Shown: positions 46,835-53,724 of the stretch, in pieces
Numbering within the stretch: position 1 is the first letter of the stretch
Layout of the letters: every line of letters begins with the position of its first letter
Source of the DNA: DASUKM01 sp036278735
GTDB taxonomy: Bacteria; Acidobacteriota; Vicinamibacteria; Vicinamibacterales; 2-12-FULL-66-21
DNA: 64,000 nucleotides
Assembly: GCA_036278735.1 (NCBI GenBank)
Contig: DASUKM010000047.1
Span: 62,001 to 126,000 of the forward strand
Direction of reading: 5' to 3'
Position numbers and translations under genes: made by a program
Notes under the pieces: generated by a model
Told to the model about the DNA's origin: nothing
Databases searched by the model: none
What the model saw: only the letters and a program-made list of their open reading frames with translations

Positions 46835-47413
46835 CTACGACCCGAAGTACGGTCGAATCACACGCCGGGCGGCGTCCAGCTCCAGCCCGAGCCGATCCAG
46901 CACCCGCGTCCGCCTCGGCGCGTCGTCGGCGGAGGCCGCGAGCTGATCGCCGAGATCGTGGATGCGATGGATATGGTCCACGAGCGCGGAGACGTCGATG
47001 CGCGTGAGCTGGTGCACGAGGTCCTGCAGGTCGAACGACACGCTCGCAAACGTGAATCGCCCGTCGCCCACCTCGAGCAGCTCCCGCAGGTGGAGCGACG
47101 CCTTGACGCCGAGCGGCCGGAATCGCCGGCCCGCCAGCTCGAACGGACCCGTGTGCGTCCCGGTCGCCACGAGATCCACTTCGTGCATGTGAGGGCGGCT
47201 CGTCGAGACGCGTTCGATCGTCACGTGTAGATCGGGGAACCCGCGCAGCCACGTGTCCGCCGCCGCTCGATACCCGTCCGGTCCCCTCGCCCCCCCGCTT
47301 CCCGGAAAGTGCTCCACCACCGCGTCGGCGGTGAACAGGCTCGCCGCTTCGTCCAGGCGGCGGTCGTTGAACGCCGCGTAATAGCGTCGAAGCAGGTCGG
47401 CGTCTGTATCCAA
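46835..47413 (-). CDS. SnoaL-like / ester-cyclase-type protein with C-terminal extension
   Basis: The 192-residue protein begins DADLLRRYYAAFNDRRLDEAASLFTADAVVEHFPG, typical of the SnoaL/NTF2 cone fold. FPDLHVTIERVSTS and a His-rich strand follow. Residues ~130-192 are a predicted helical extension (LVDHIHRIHDLGDQLAASADD) not needed for the fold. No catalytic function can be assigned. It stands alone before the repeat array. Confidence 0.72.
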   Translation of the reverse strand: MDTDADLLRRYYAAFNDRRLDEAASLFTADAVVEHFPGSGGARGPDGYRAAADTWLRGFPDLHVTIERVSTSRPHMHEVDLVATGTHTGPFELAGRRFRPLGVKASLHLRELLEVGDGRFTFASVSFDLQDLVHQLTRIDVSALVDHIHRIHDLGDQLAASADDAPRRTRVLDRLGLELDAARRVIRPYFGS

Positions 47414-47504
47414 GGGGTCTCCTCGCGGGCCAGGGTCCGGGCAGAGTATATCCGGACGGCATTCGCCGCGCTCATCGGCGGGATCCGTGGCGGGCCATCC
47501 GCGT

Positions 47505-47925
47505 CACCCACGTCATCCGTGGCCGCCGTCCGTGTCATCCGCGTGTGGTCCGTGGCCCTCGTCGGTGTAATCCGTGTGATCCGTGGCCGTCGTCCGTGTA
47601 ATCCGTGTGGTCCGTGGCCGTCGTCCGTGTAATCCGTGTGATCCGTGGCCCTCGTCCGTGTGATCCGTGTGATCCGTGGCCTTCGTCCGTGTAATCCGTG
47701 TGATCCGTAGCCTTCGTCCGTGTAATCCGTGTGATCCGTGGCCTTCGTCCGCGTGGTCCGTGGCCGTCGTCCGTGTAATCCGTGTGATCCGTGGCCTTCG
47801 TCCGTGTGATCCGTGGCCTTCGTCCGTGTGATCCGTGGCCCTCGTCCGTGTAATCCGTGTGATCCGTGGCCTTCGTCCGTGTGATCCGTGTGATCCGTGG
47901 CGTCATCCGCGCGACCCGTGGCCGA
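47505..47925. repeat. Long 9-base-periodic repeat array (cgtgtaatc/cgtgtgatc)
   Basis: About 420 bases consist of cgtgtaatc, cgtgtgatc and cgtggcc(c/t)tcgtc units. These assemble into an imperfect ~31-base higher-order repeat. It is the reverse complement of the type at 881-1046. It lies in the 829-base gap 47414-48242; the remaining part (47926-48230) shows no gene or RNA I can recognise. Confidence 0.92.
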
Positions 47926-48242
47926 ACGGCGGTTGCGCGCCCGTGGCCGGCATCGCGGGCGCAGCCGTCAACCGCAGGCGTCATTACGGCGCGCGCCGCG
48001 CGGCCGCGGGCAATCGTCCGGCGGGCGCATTCCAGACAACCCGTTCCTTGTCAGCGGCTTCCCGCGTCGTCGTTGGCCGCCCGTCACGGGTCCGCGCCTT
48101 GCGATAGCGCGCGGCGGCTCCGGGACCGTCGCATCCCTTGGTGGCTCGTCCTCTCCGCCCGCGGCTCACACGTCGCCCGGAGCCGTTCATCAACGACCGC
48201 ACGCTGCGGCGTGCCAGGACATCGCGTCCGGAGGAAAAGACA

Positions 48243-48575
48243 ATGCGCTCACTGTTGATTGTGCTGATGCTGGTTGGTCTTGCGGTGGCGCCGGGAGTGG
48301 CGCAGAAGCGGTCGGCGGCCGGCGCGCCGACCGCCGCGGCACCGACCAGTCCCGTAAACCTGAACACGGCGACGGCGGCGCAGCTCGAAGCGCTGCCCGG
48401 CGTCGGCCCGCGCACCGCGCAGCGGATCATCGAGTACCGCCAGAAGAACGGCGGCTTCAAGAAGATCGAAGACGTCATGAACGTCAGAGGCATCGGCGAA
48501 AAGCTGTTTCTGAAGCTGAAGCCGATGCTCACCGTCGCGGGGGATCGCGCCGATCACTCATCGCCGTCCAGGTAG
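48243..48575 (+). CDS. ComEA-like helix-hairpin-helix protein
   Basis: The 110-residue protein has a signal peptide (MRSLLIVLMLVGLAVAPGVAQ). The ComEA HhH domain follows (PVNLNTATAAQLEALPGVGP…AQRIIEYRQKNGGFKKIEDV). ComEA binds double-stranded DNA in the periplasm during natural transformation. GGAGGAAAAG precedes the ATG. It sits before a pseudopilin gene, consistent with a DNA-uptake or pilus context. Confidence 0.88.
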   Translation: MRSLLIVLMLVGLAVAPGVAQKRSAAGAPTAAAPTSPVNLNTATAAQLEALPGVGPRTAQRIIEYRQKNGGFKKIEDVMNVRGIGEKLFLKLKPMLTVAGDRADHSSPSR

Positions 48576-48588
48576 CGGAACCCGGTGA

Positions 48589-49233
48589 ATGGCGACTCCG
48601 ACGTCGAGGCGCAATCGATGCCGCGTTCGCCCGGCGCCGGGGGGGCGAATCGCCGCGTGCACCCGCGGGCTCACGTTGCTGGACCTGGTCTTCGCCATCG
48701 CGTTGATGACGACCGTCACGGGGATGGCGCTGCCGGCCTTGCAGCGCGGCCTCGACGAGCAGCGCACCGCTGGCGCGGCGCGGTATCTGGCAGGGCGGCT
48801 CGTCGAAGCGCGGATGGATGCGGTCCGCCGCTCGGCGTTTGTCGGACTGCGATTCGAACCGGGACCCGACGACTATCGGGTCTCGACGATTCTCGACAGC
48901 AACGGCAACGGCCTGCGCACGGCCGAACTGCTCGACGGCGTCGACCAGGTGCTCACCGTGCCCGAGCCGCTGGCGTGGAAGTTTCCCGGCGTGTCGTTCG
49001 GGATCCTGCCGGGCGTGCCCGACGCGGACGGGCGCCCGGCAGGCGACGCCGACGGCGTTCGCGTGGGGACGTCGCACATCCTGTCGATGAACCCCAACGG
49101 CTCATCGTCTTCGGGGACGCTGTACGTGCATGGCCGCGAGCACACCCAGTACGCCGTCCGGGTGCTCGGCGCGACGGGACGAGTCCGTGTCGTCGCCTTC
49201 GAGTATTCGGCCCGGCGATGGGTGCAGCGGTGA
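48589..49233 (+). CDS. GspH/FimT-type minor pseudopilin
   Basis: The 214-residue protein carries a class III prepilin signal: TRG|LTLLDLVFAIALM, predicted cleavage after Gly27. Position +5 is Asp32 instead of the usual Glu. A long hydrophobic helix and a C-terminal globular region with Asp-Ser-Asn-Gly turns (TILDSNGNGLRTAEL) match FimT/GspH minor pilins. It follows comEA by 13 bases and overlaps the PilZ gene. Confidence 0.82.
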   Translation: MATPTSRRNRCRVRPAPGGRIAACTRGLTLLDLVFAIALMTTVTGMALPALQRGLDEQRTAGAARYLAGRLVEARMDAVRRSAFVGLRFEPGPDDYRVSTILDSNGNGLRTAELLDGVDQVLTVPEPLAWKFPGVSFGILPGVPDADGRPAGDADGVRVGTSHILSMNPNGSSSSGTLYVHGREHTQYAVRVLGATGRVRVVAFEYSARRWVQR

Positions 49234-49577
49234 GGGAACGGCGTGGCGATTCGCGAAACACGGCGGAGGAGATGAACGGCTTCTCCATCCGGATCCGTCC
49301 CGGCCTGATCGTCCGGATCGTCGATCTGAGTTGCACCGGGGCTCAGATCGAGAGTCAACGGCCGTTGCGTCCGGGCGCTCGCGTGCACGTGCAGTTGAGC
49401 GATCCGGAGCGCTCGTCAGTGCTTGCGGCGCGCGTCGTGAGGTGCCTGGTGACCGGGTTGAGTGCGGAAACCGGACCGACCTATCGAGCGGCCCTCCACT
49501 TCGACGAGCGCTGCGATTGGCCATGGGAAGCGGCGACCCATCGCGGGTATCGAGTGCCCGGCGGTTGCGCCGGGTAA
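49230..49577 (+). CDS. PilZ-domain protein
   Basis: The 115-residue protein has the PilZ c-di-GMP motifs: an Arg-rich start (RERRGDSR) and VDLSCTGAQIE (D/NxSxxG). The beta-barrel continues with a conserved ALHFDERCDWPW end. The GTG at 49230 overlaps the pseudopilin stop (GTGA); an in-frame ATG at 49218 is an alternative. It could link second-messenger state to pilus function. Confidence 0.75.
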   Translation: MRERRGDSRNTAEEMNGFSIRIRPGLIVRIVDLSCTGAQIESQRPLRPGARVHVQLSDPERSSVLAARVVRCLVTGLSAETGPTYRAALHFDERCDWPWEAATHRGYRVPGGCAG

Positions 49578-49664
49578 GCGCGTGTCCGGGCACGCACTAC
49601 CCACAGGGTGAAATGGCCAAGGACCGACCAACGCGGATTCCGAGGATTCTCAGGATGACCTCAG

Positions 49665-49679
49665 TGGCACCCCCTTTGT
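49665..49679 (+). promoter_or_regulatory. Sigma-54-like -24/-12 promoter element
   Basis: TGGCACCCCCTTTGT matches the sigma-54 pattern TGGCAC-N5-TTGC except for the last base. It lies 36 bases before the ATG of a sigma-54-type regulator. A weaker GG-N10-GC site, TGGCGCAGGCAGGGC (51104-51118), lies before the peptide gene. Confidence 0.4.
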
Positions 49680-49714
49680 TACGCCCACGGTCGTTACCCC
49701 CACGAGGAGGAGAC

Positions 49715-51100
49715 ATGGGCGGCGACGACTCGGGAAACCGGTGTGCCTTGTCGACGACGCGTTCGTGGCAGCGCGGCGTGGACCGGCGGCGCGGGTTCAG
49801 CACGGTGGTCGAGGCGATCGTTGCCATGGCTCCGATCTCGTGCGAGCCGCGCGCCGTGCGGCAGCGATTCGAGGAGGCGATGCGGGATCTGATCGGCGCC
49901 CGCTCGGTCGATCTGCGCGACCGCTCGGGCCTGACGAATCGAGTCGCGCGCGCCGTGTCGTTCGACGTGAACATCGGGGTCGCGCTCGTCGGCCGCCTGG
50001 ACGTCGTGTTCGAGAAAGGGCGGGTGGTGGACGCGTGGACGGCCCAGACGCTGGAGCGCGCGCGCCACCTGGCGGCGCTCGTGCTGATCCTCGAACGTCT
50101 CTACCGCGCGGCGGGTCCAGTGGTGGTGCGGCAGGACGGCGCGGCGCCCCTCATCGGATCCAGCCGCGGAATCTCGCTCGTGCGCGAGCGCATCGAACGG
50201 GTGGCGGCAACGGATTTTACGGTGCTCATTGAGGGGGAAAGCGGGGTCGGCAAGGAGCTGGTCGCGCGGCAGATCCACGAATTGAGCCGCCGCAGCGCCG
50301 GACCGTTCGTCGCGGTCAACTGCGCGGCGATCGTCGAGACGCTGCTCGAGGCGGAGCTGTTCGGGATCGAGGAACGCACCGCGACCGGCGTGCGCGGCCG
50401 GCGCGGCAAGTTCGAGCACGCCCACGACGGGACGCTGTTTCTCGACGAAGTGGCGGATCTGTCTCCCGCGGCGCAGGCGAAGCTGCTCCGCGCGATCCAG
50501 GATGTGTCCGTCGAGCGCGTGGGAGGCGTCGGGGTGCGCCGGGTCGACACCCGCATCATCGCGGCCACCAACAAGAAGCTGTCCGACCTGGTCGAGCACG
50601 GCCGGTTTCGCCTGGACCTGTTCTACCGGCTCAACGGCGTCGAAATCGAAGTGCCCCCCCTGCGCGAGCGGCGGGACGACGTTCTCGAGCTTGCGGAGTA
50701 CTTCCTCGCGCGCCACGGCGCGACCAGGCCGCTGCGGCTGGCACAGACCGCCGCCGATGCGCTCCTCGCTTACGAATGGCCCGGTAACGTGCGCGAACTG
50801 GAACGCATCATCGAGCGCGCCGTCGCGCTCGCGGCATCGGACGTCCTGGAGCTGGACGACCTGCCGTCGACGCTGCTTGGCGGCTACGTCGAGCATCTGC
50901 GCCCCTCGCTGCAGGCGCGGCACACGCTCCGCGAGTGGGGCAGCCGCTACGTTCGGCTCGTGCTGGAGCACTGCGACAACAACAAGCGGCGCGCCTGTCG
51001 CGAGCTGGGGATTTCCTATCACACACTCGAGGGCTATCTGCAGGCCGGCCGGCCGCGCAGAGGGCCCGGTCTCGTGGCCGGGGAGCCTCCGGCCGGATAA
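49715..51100 (+). CDS. Sigma-54-type AAA+ regulator lacking a GAFTGA loop
   Basis: The 461-residue protein has an N-terminal ~125-residue GAF-like sensor region and an AAA+ core with Walker A GESGVGKE (174-181). In place of GAFTGA it has IEERTATGVRGRRG (217-230), then Walker B LFLDEVADLS. A Fis-type helix-turn-helix (RRACRELGISYHTLEGYL) ends it. Without the GAFTGA threonine, contact with sigma-54 is doubtful, although the rest is intact. AGGAGG precedes the chosen ATG; an upstream in-frame ATG at 49613 is less likely. It immediately precedes the peptide/ABC operon and is its probable regulator. Confidence 0.85.
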   Translation: MGGDDSGNRCALSTTRSWQRGVDRRRGFSTVVEAIVAMAPISCEPRAVRQRFEEAMRDLIGARSVDLRDRSGLTNRVARAVSFDVNIGVALVGRLDVVFEKGRVVDAWTAQTLERARHLAALVLILERLYRAAGPVVVRQDGAAPLIGSSRGISLVRERIERVAATDFTVLIEGESGVGKELVARQIHELSRRSAGPFVAVNCAAIVETLLEAELFGIEERTATGVRGRRGKFEHAHDGTLFLDEVADLSPAAQAKLLRAIQDVSVERVGGVGVRRVDTRIIAATNKKLSDLVEHGRFRLDLFYRLNGVEIEVPPLRERRDDVLELAEYFLARHGATRPLRLAQTAADALLAYEWPGNVRELERIIERAVALAASDVLELDDLPSTLLGGYVEHLRPSLQARHTLREWGSRYVRLVLEHCDNNKRRACRELGISYHTLEGYLQAGRPRRGPGLVAGEPPAG

Positions 51101-51185
51101 GGCTGGCGCAGGCAGGGCGGACGACCCGCAGAGGTGCGCGCCAGACGCGTGGAGCCGGGAGGCTCCGGAACGGTGGAGTAGGTCG

Positions 51186-51392
51186 ATGAAGAAGATCGTG
51201 TTGGTGGGTTGCCTGTCGGTGATGGCGCTGGTCTCGGCGCCGCGGACGTCGCTGGCCGGATGCACGACGCGTCTCGCCGATTGCTACGTCCGGTCGGCGA
51301 AGGTCGACAGTTTCTGGTACCGATGGGCGTCCGGGCTCGATTGCGAACTGGATTACGTCGAGTGCGCGCGTGTGAAGCTGATCGGAGCCTGA
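51186..51392 (+). CDS. Small secreted twin-CX6C peptide
   Basis: This 68-residue protein has a signal peptide (MKKIVLVGCLSVMALVSAPR; cleavage after SLA, ~residue 24). The mature ~44-residue peptide contains Cys26, Cys33, Cys53 and Cys60. The two CX6C motifs (CTTRLADC and CELDYVEC) are separated by a 19-residue aromatic-rich segment (DSFWYRW). Symmetric spacing suggests a disulfide-linked helical hairpin. I recognise no family. It is the first gene after the regulator and is followed by a strong hairpin, then a lipoprotein/ABC operon. It could be a signalling or antibacterial peptide, or an exported accessory. Confidence 0.7.
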   Translation: MKKIVLVGCLSVMALVSAPRTSLAGCTTRLADCYVRSAKVDSFWYRWASGLDCELDYVECARVKLIGA

Positions 51393-51402
51393 TTCGAGGG
51401 AG

Positions 51403-51432
51403 CGCACGGCCGGACACTCGTCCGGCCGTGCG
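51403..51432. terminator. Perfect 13-bp hairpin after the peptide gene
   Basis: The stem cgcacggccggac/gtccggccgtgcg has an ACTC loop. It begins 10 bases after the peptide stop and ends 8 bases before the next ATG. There is no U-run, so it is more likely a partial terminator or mRNA stabiliser that makes the peptide transcript more abundant than the downstream genes. Confidence 0.65.
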
Positions 51433-51440
51433 GCCGCGCC

Positions 51441-52397
51441 ATGCCTACCCATCGTCGTCATCTGTTCGTGCTTTGCCTGTGCGTGGCCGCGCTCGCGTCG
51501 TGCCGCGCGGGGCAGCCTCGCCCCTATCGGATCGCCGGACGCTTCGGCCCGATTGTCGGGAACGAACTCGTCACCGGACGTGCCGTCTCGCCGCACGACG
51601 GCCCGGTGCTGCTGCTCACCGGCGGGCGCGCCTTGATCAGCATCGATATCCCGGCTCGCCGCGCGACACGCCACCCGATTGACGCCGAACCTGCCGGCGG
51701 CGAAACGATGTGGGGGCTGGCGAGGTTGGCGGGAGGCAGTCTCTGGACGTTGAACGGGCGTCATCAACTGCTCGAACTTCGCGAGGACGGATCGGCCGGG
51801 CGAGCGATCCCGCTGCGCGATCCGCACGTCGCGCTGTACGGCGAAGGCAATCGCCTCCTCTACGATCGTCTCGACTTCGAGCCGCCGGCGGCGGCGTTGA
51901 CGATCGGTCGCCCCGGCGAGGAGCCGGGGACCGTGTGGGGAACCATGCGCACCAGGGCGCTTCCCCTCGCGCGGGCATCGGTGGCAGCCCTCAACCTGGT
52001 GTCCTGCGGTGTGGGCCTGGCGGGCGAGCGTCCGTGCTGGTTTCCCGACGAAACGGCCATCACCCTGACGACGAGCGGCGGGGTGAGCCGGCGGCTGGAA
52101 TTGGCGGGCTTGCAGAGGGTGGCGGCCGAAGTGCTGCTCACGTCGGACAACCCGCCGCGGCCGATCCGCGACGTATACGTCGAGCCTGGCGGAACGATCT
52201 GGGTGTTGAGCAGCGGCACGGCGGATCCTGGCAGGCGCGACTGGCCTGGCGGCTGGCTGCTGGCGCAGTACTCGGCCGGCGGTCGGCTCGTTCGAACCGG
52301 GCGGCTGCCCGACTCCGGCCGGCTGATATTGCGGGCGGATGCGGCTGGCTGTGTCCTTCTCTCCGGGCGTGGCGAGGTGATCGAGGTGCGATCGTGA
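51441..52397 (+). CDS. Predicted lipoprotein, beta-propeller-like
   Basis: The 318-residue protein has a lipoprotein signal peptide ending CVAALASC (lipobox LASC, Cys21). Repetitive strand-turn units such as GGSLWTLNGRHQLLELREDGS and GGTIWVLSSGTAD suggest a propeller. No enzymatic motif is visible. Its stop overlaps the next GTG (GTGA), so it is made together with the permease and may be a surface-exposed binding component. Confidence 0.65.
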   Translation: MPTHRRHLFVLCLCVAALASCRAGQPRPYRIAGRFGPIVGNELVTGRAVSPHDGPVLLLTGGRALISIDIPARRATRHPIDAEPAGGETMWGLARLAGGSLWTLNGRHQLLELREDGSAGRAIPLRDPHVALYGEGNRLLYDRLDFEPPAAALTIGRPGEEPGTVWGTMRTRALPLARASVAALNLVSCGVGLAGERPCWFPDETAITLTTSGGVSRRLELAGLQRVAAEVLLTSDNPPRPIRDVYVEPGGTIWVLSSGTADPGRRDWPGGWLLAQYSAGGRLVRTGRLPDSGRLILRADAAGCVLLSGRGEVIEVRS

Positions 52398-53098
52398 TCG
52401 CGGTTTCGGCGTTCCGCTTCTTCAGGATCGTATCGCCGCATGCGGCCTATGTGCGTCCGGCGCTCGCAGCGGTGCTGGCGATCGCGCTGTGCATGGTCTG
52501 GCTGAACCCGGCCGATGTCGACTCGGCACTCGGGTGCGTGCTGCTCGTGCAGATGTTTGCCGCGTCGACAGCGTTTCTGCCGGATGCGCGGCGAGGCCGG
52601 TTCGATCCCGCGCTGATTCGGGGCCATTCGCGCACGCGGGTTCTCGCTGCCCATTGGGTCGTCTCCATCGCGCCGGGCGTCGTCTCGTGGGTGGTCGTGT
52701 GCAGCGTCGCGATCGCGCTTGGCGGCCAGGCCGCGCTCTCCGGACTGTTCGGGTGGCGCATGCTCGGTCTCGTCATGGTCTCCGTTGTCGCATGGAGCGC
52801 GGGGACGCGAGTGCCGCGCGGGTTTGCGGGGGTGCTGTGGGTGTCGATCCTGATGCTGCTCCTCATGCGCCGCGAACAGGCGCTCGCATTCGTGCTGGCG
52901 GGCCCGAGTCCCGGGGTCGGCGGCGTGCTGGAGCAGGCCGCCATGGTGTGGCTCTGTCCGTTTCTGCTGCTCGGCGGCCCGGGCCATATTGCCCGGATCG
53001 CCGTCGCCATCGCCGCCTTCGCCACGGTGCTGGCCGGCTGGGCGGCCGTCAGGAGCCTGGCCGTGTGCGACGTGCTGCTGGTCGACGAGTCGAGCTGA
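52394..53098 (+). CDS. ABC-type membrane permease (putative)
   Basis: The 234-residue protein has about six hydrophobic helices with few charged residues between them. It has no similarity that I recognise, but it lies directly before an ATPase gene with overlapping stop/start (TGATG). It is therefore the likely membrane partner, as in ABC-2 exporters. The GTG start overlaps the lipoprotein stop. Confidence 0.65.
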   Translation: MIAVSAFRFFRIVSPHAAYVRPALAAVLAIALCMVWLNPADVDSALGCVLLVQMFAASTAFLPDARRGRFDPALIRGHSRTRVLAAHWVVSIAPGVVSWVVVCSVAIALGGQAALSGLFGWRMLGLVMVSVVAWSAGTRVPRGFAGVLWVSILMLLLMRREQALAFVLAGPSPGVGGVLEQAAMVWLCPFLLLGGPGHIARIAVAIAAFATVLAGWAAVRSLAVCDVLLVDESS

Positions 53099-53724
53099 TG
53101 ACGCTGGCACTCTCGGCGGTCACGAAGCGCTTCGGCCGGCATACGGTGCTCAACCAGGTGTGGCTGCGCGCGCGCCCGGGCGAGCTCGTCGGACTCGTCG
53201 GCCGCAACGGCGCCGGCAAGACCACGACGATGAGGATTGCGGCGGGGTTGGTGAGGCCCGACAGCGGCACCGTGGAGTGTGAGGGAGCTGCGCCGCCCGC
53301 GTTCGATGTCCGCTATTTCGCAGGAGAGTCCACGTTGCCCGCCAGGGTCAGAGCGGCCGCATGGGCATCGCTGTTCGGGGTCGAGGAGGTCGAGCGCCGC
53401 CGAATCGGGCGGCTGTCGCGCGGCAGTCGTCAGGCGCTCGGGTTACGGTCAGTGCTCGGGCGTCCGGGAGCGGATCTGTTGCTGCTCGACGAGCCGTGGG
53501 AAGGGCTCGATCCGGCCGCGAGCCGCTGGCTCACGGATCGGTTGGCCGTGCTGAAGGGCGAAGGAGTCGGCGGGGTCATTTCCTCGCACCGGCTTCACGA
53601 CCTCGCCGGCGTCTGCGACAGGTTCGTCTTCCTGCGGGACGGCCGATCGCATGCGGTGCAGACGGGGAGCCTGGACGGCGCCGTCGTGGAGCGTCTGCTG
53701 GCCGAATTCGATCGGCATGCATGA
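53098..53724 (+). CDS. Compact ABC transporter ATP-binding protein
   Basis: The 208-residue protein has Walker A GRNGAGKT (35-42), signature LSRGS (106-110), Walker B LLLLDEP (127-133) and switch His164 (SSHRLHD). The distance from Walker A to the signature is only ~65 residues. No Gln is evident at the expected Q-loop, where RYFAGESTL stands. The helical domain is therefore reduced, as in some small export ATPases. Coupled by overlaps to the permease and to the following gene. Confidence 0.88.
   Translation: MTLALSAVTKRFGRHTVLNQVWLRARPGELVGLVGRNGAGKTTTMRIAAGLVRPDSGTVECEGAAPPAFDVRYFAGESTLPARVRAAAWASLFGVEEVERRRIGRLSRGSRQALGLRSVLGRPGADLLLLDEPWEGLDPAASRWLTDRLAVLKGEGVGGVISSHRLHDLAGVCDRFVFLRDGRSHAVQTGSLDGAVVERLLAEFDRHA

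Noticed and set aside
47505..47925. Resemblance to a CRISPR array
   Set aside because: Units are 9 bases with no unique spacers and no cas genes nearby.
47535..47984. Open frame encoding Thr-Asp-His-Thr-Asp-Tyr repeats on the minus strand
   Set aside because: It is simply the 9-base repeat array read in frame; no start signal, no protein-like composition.
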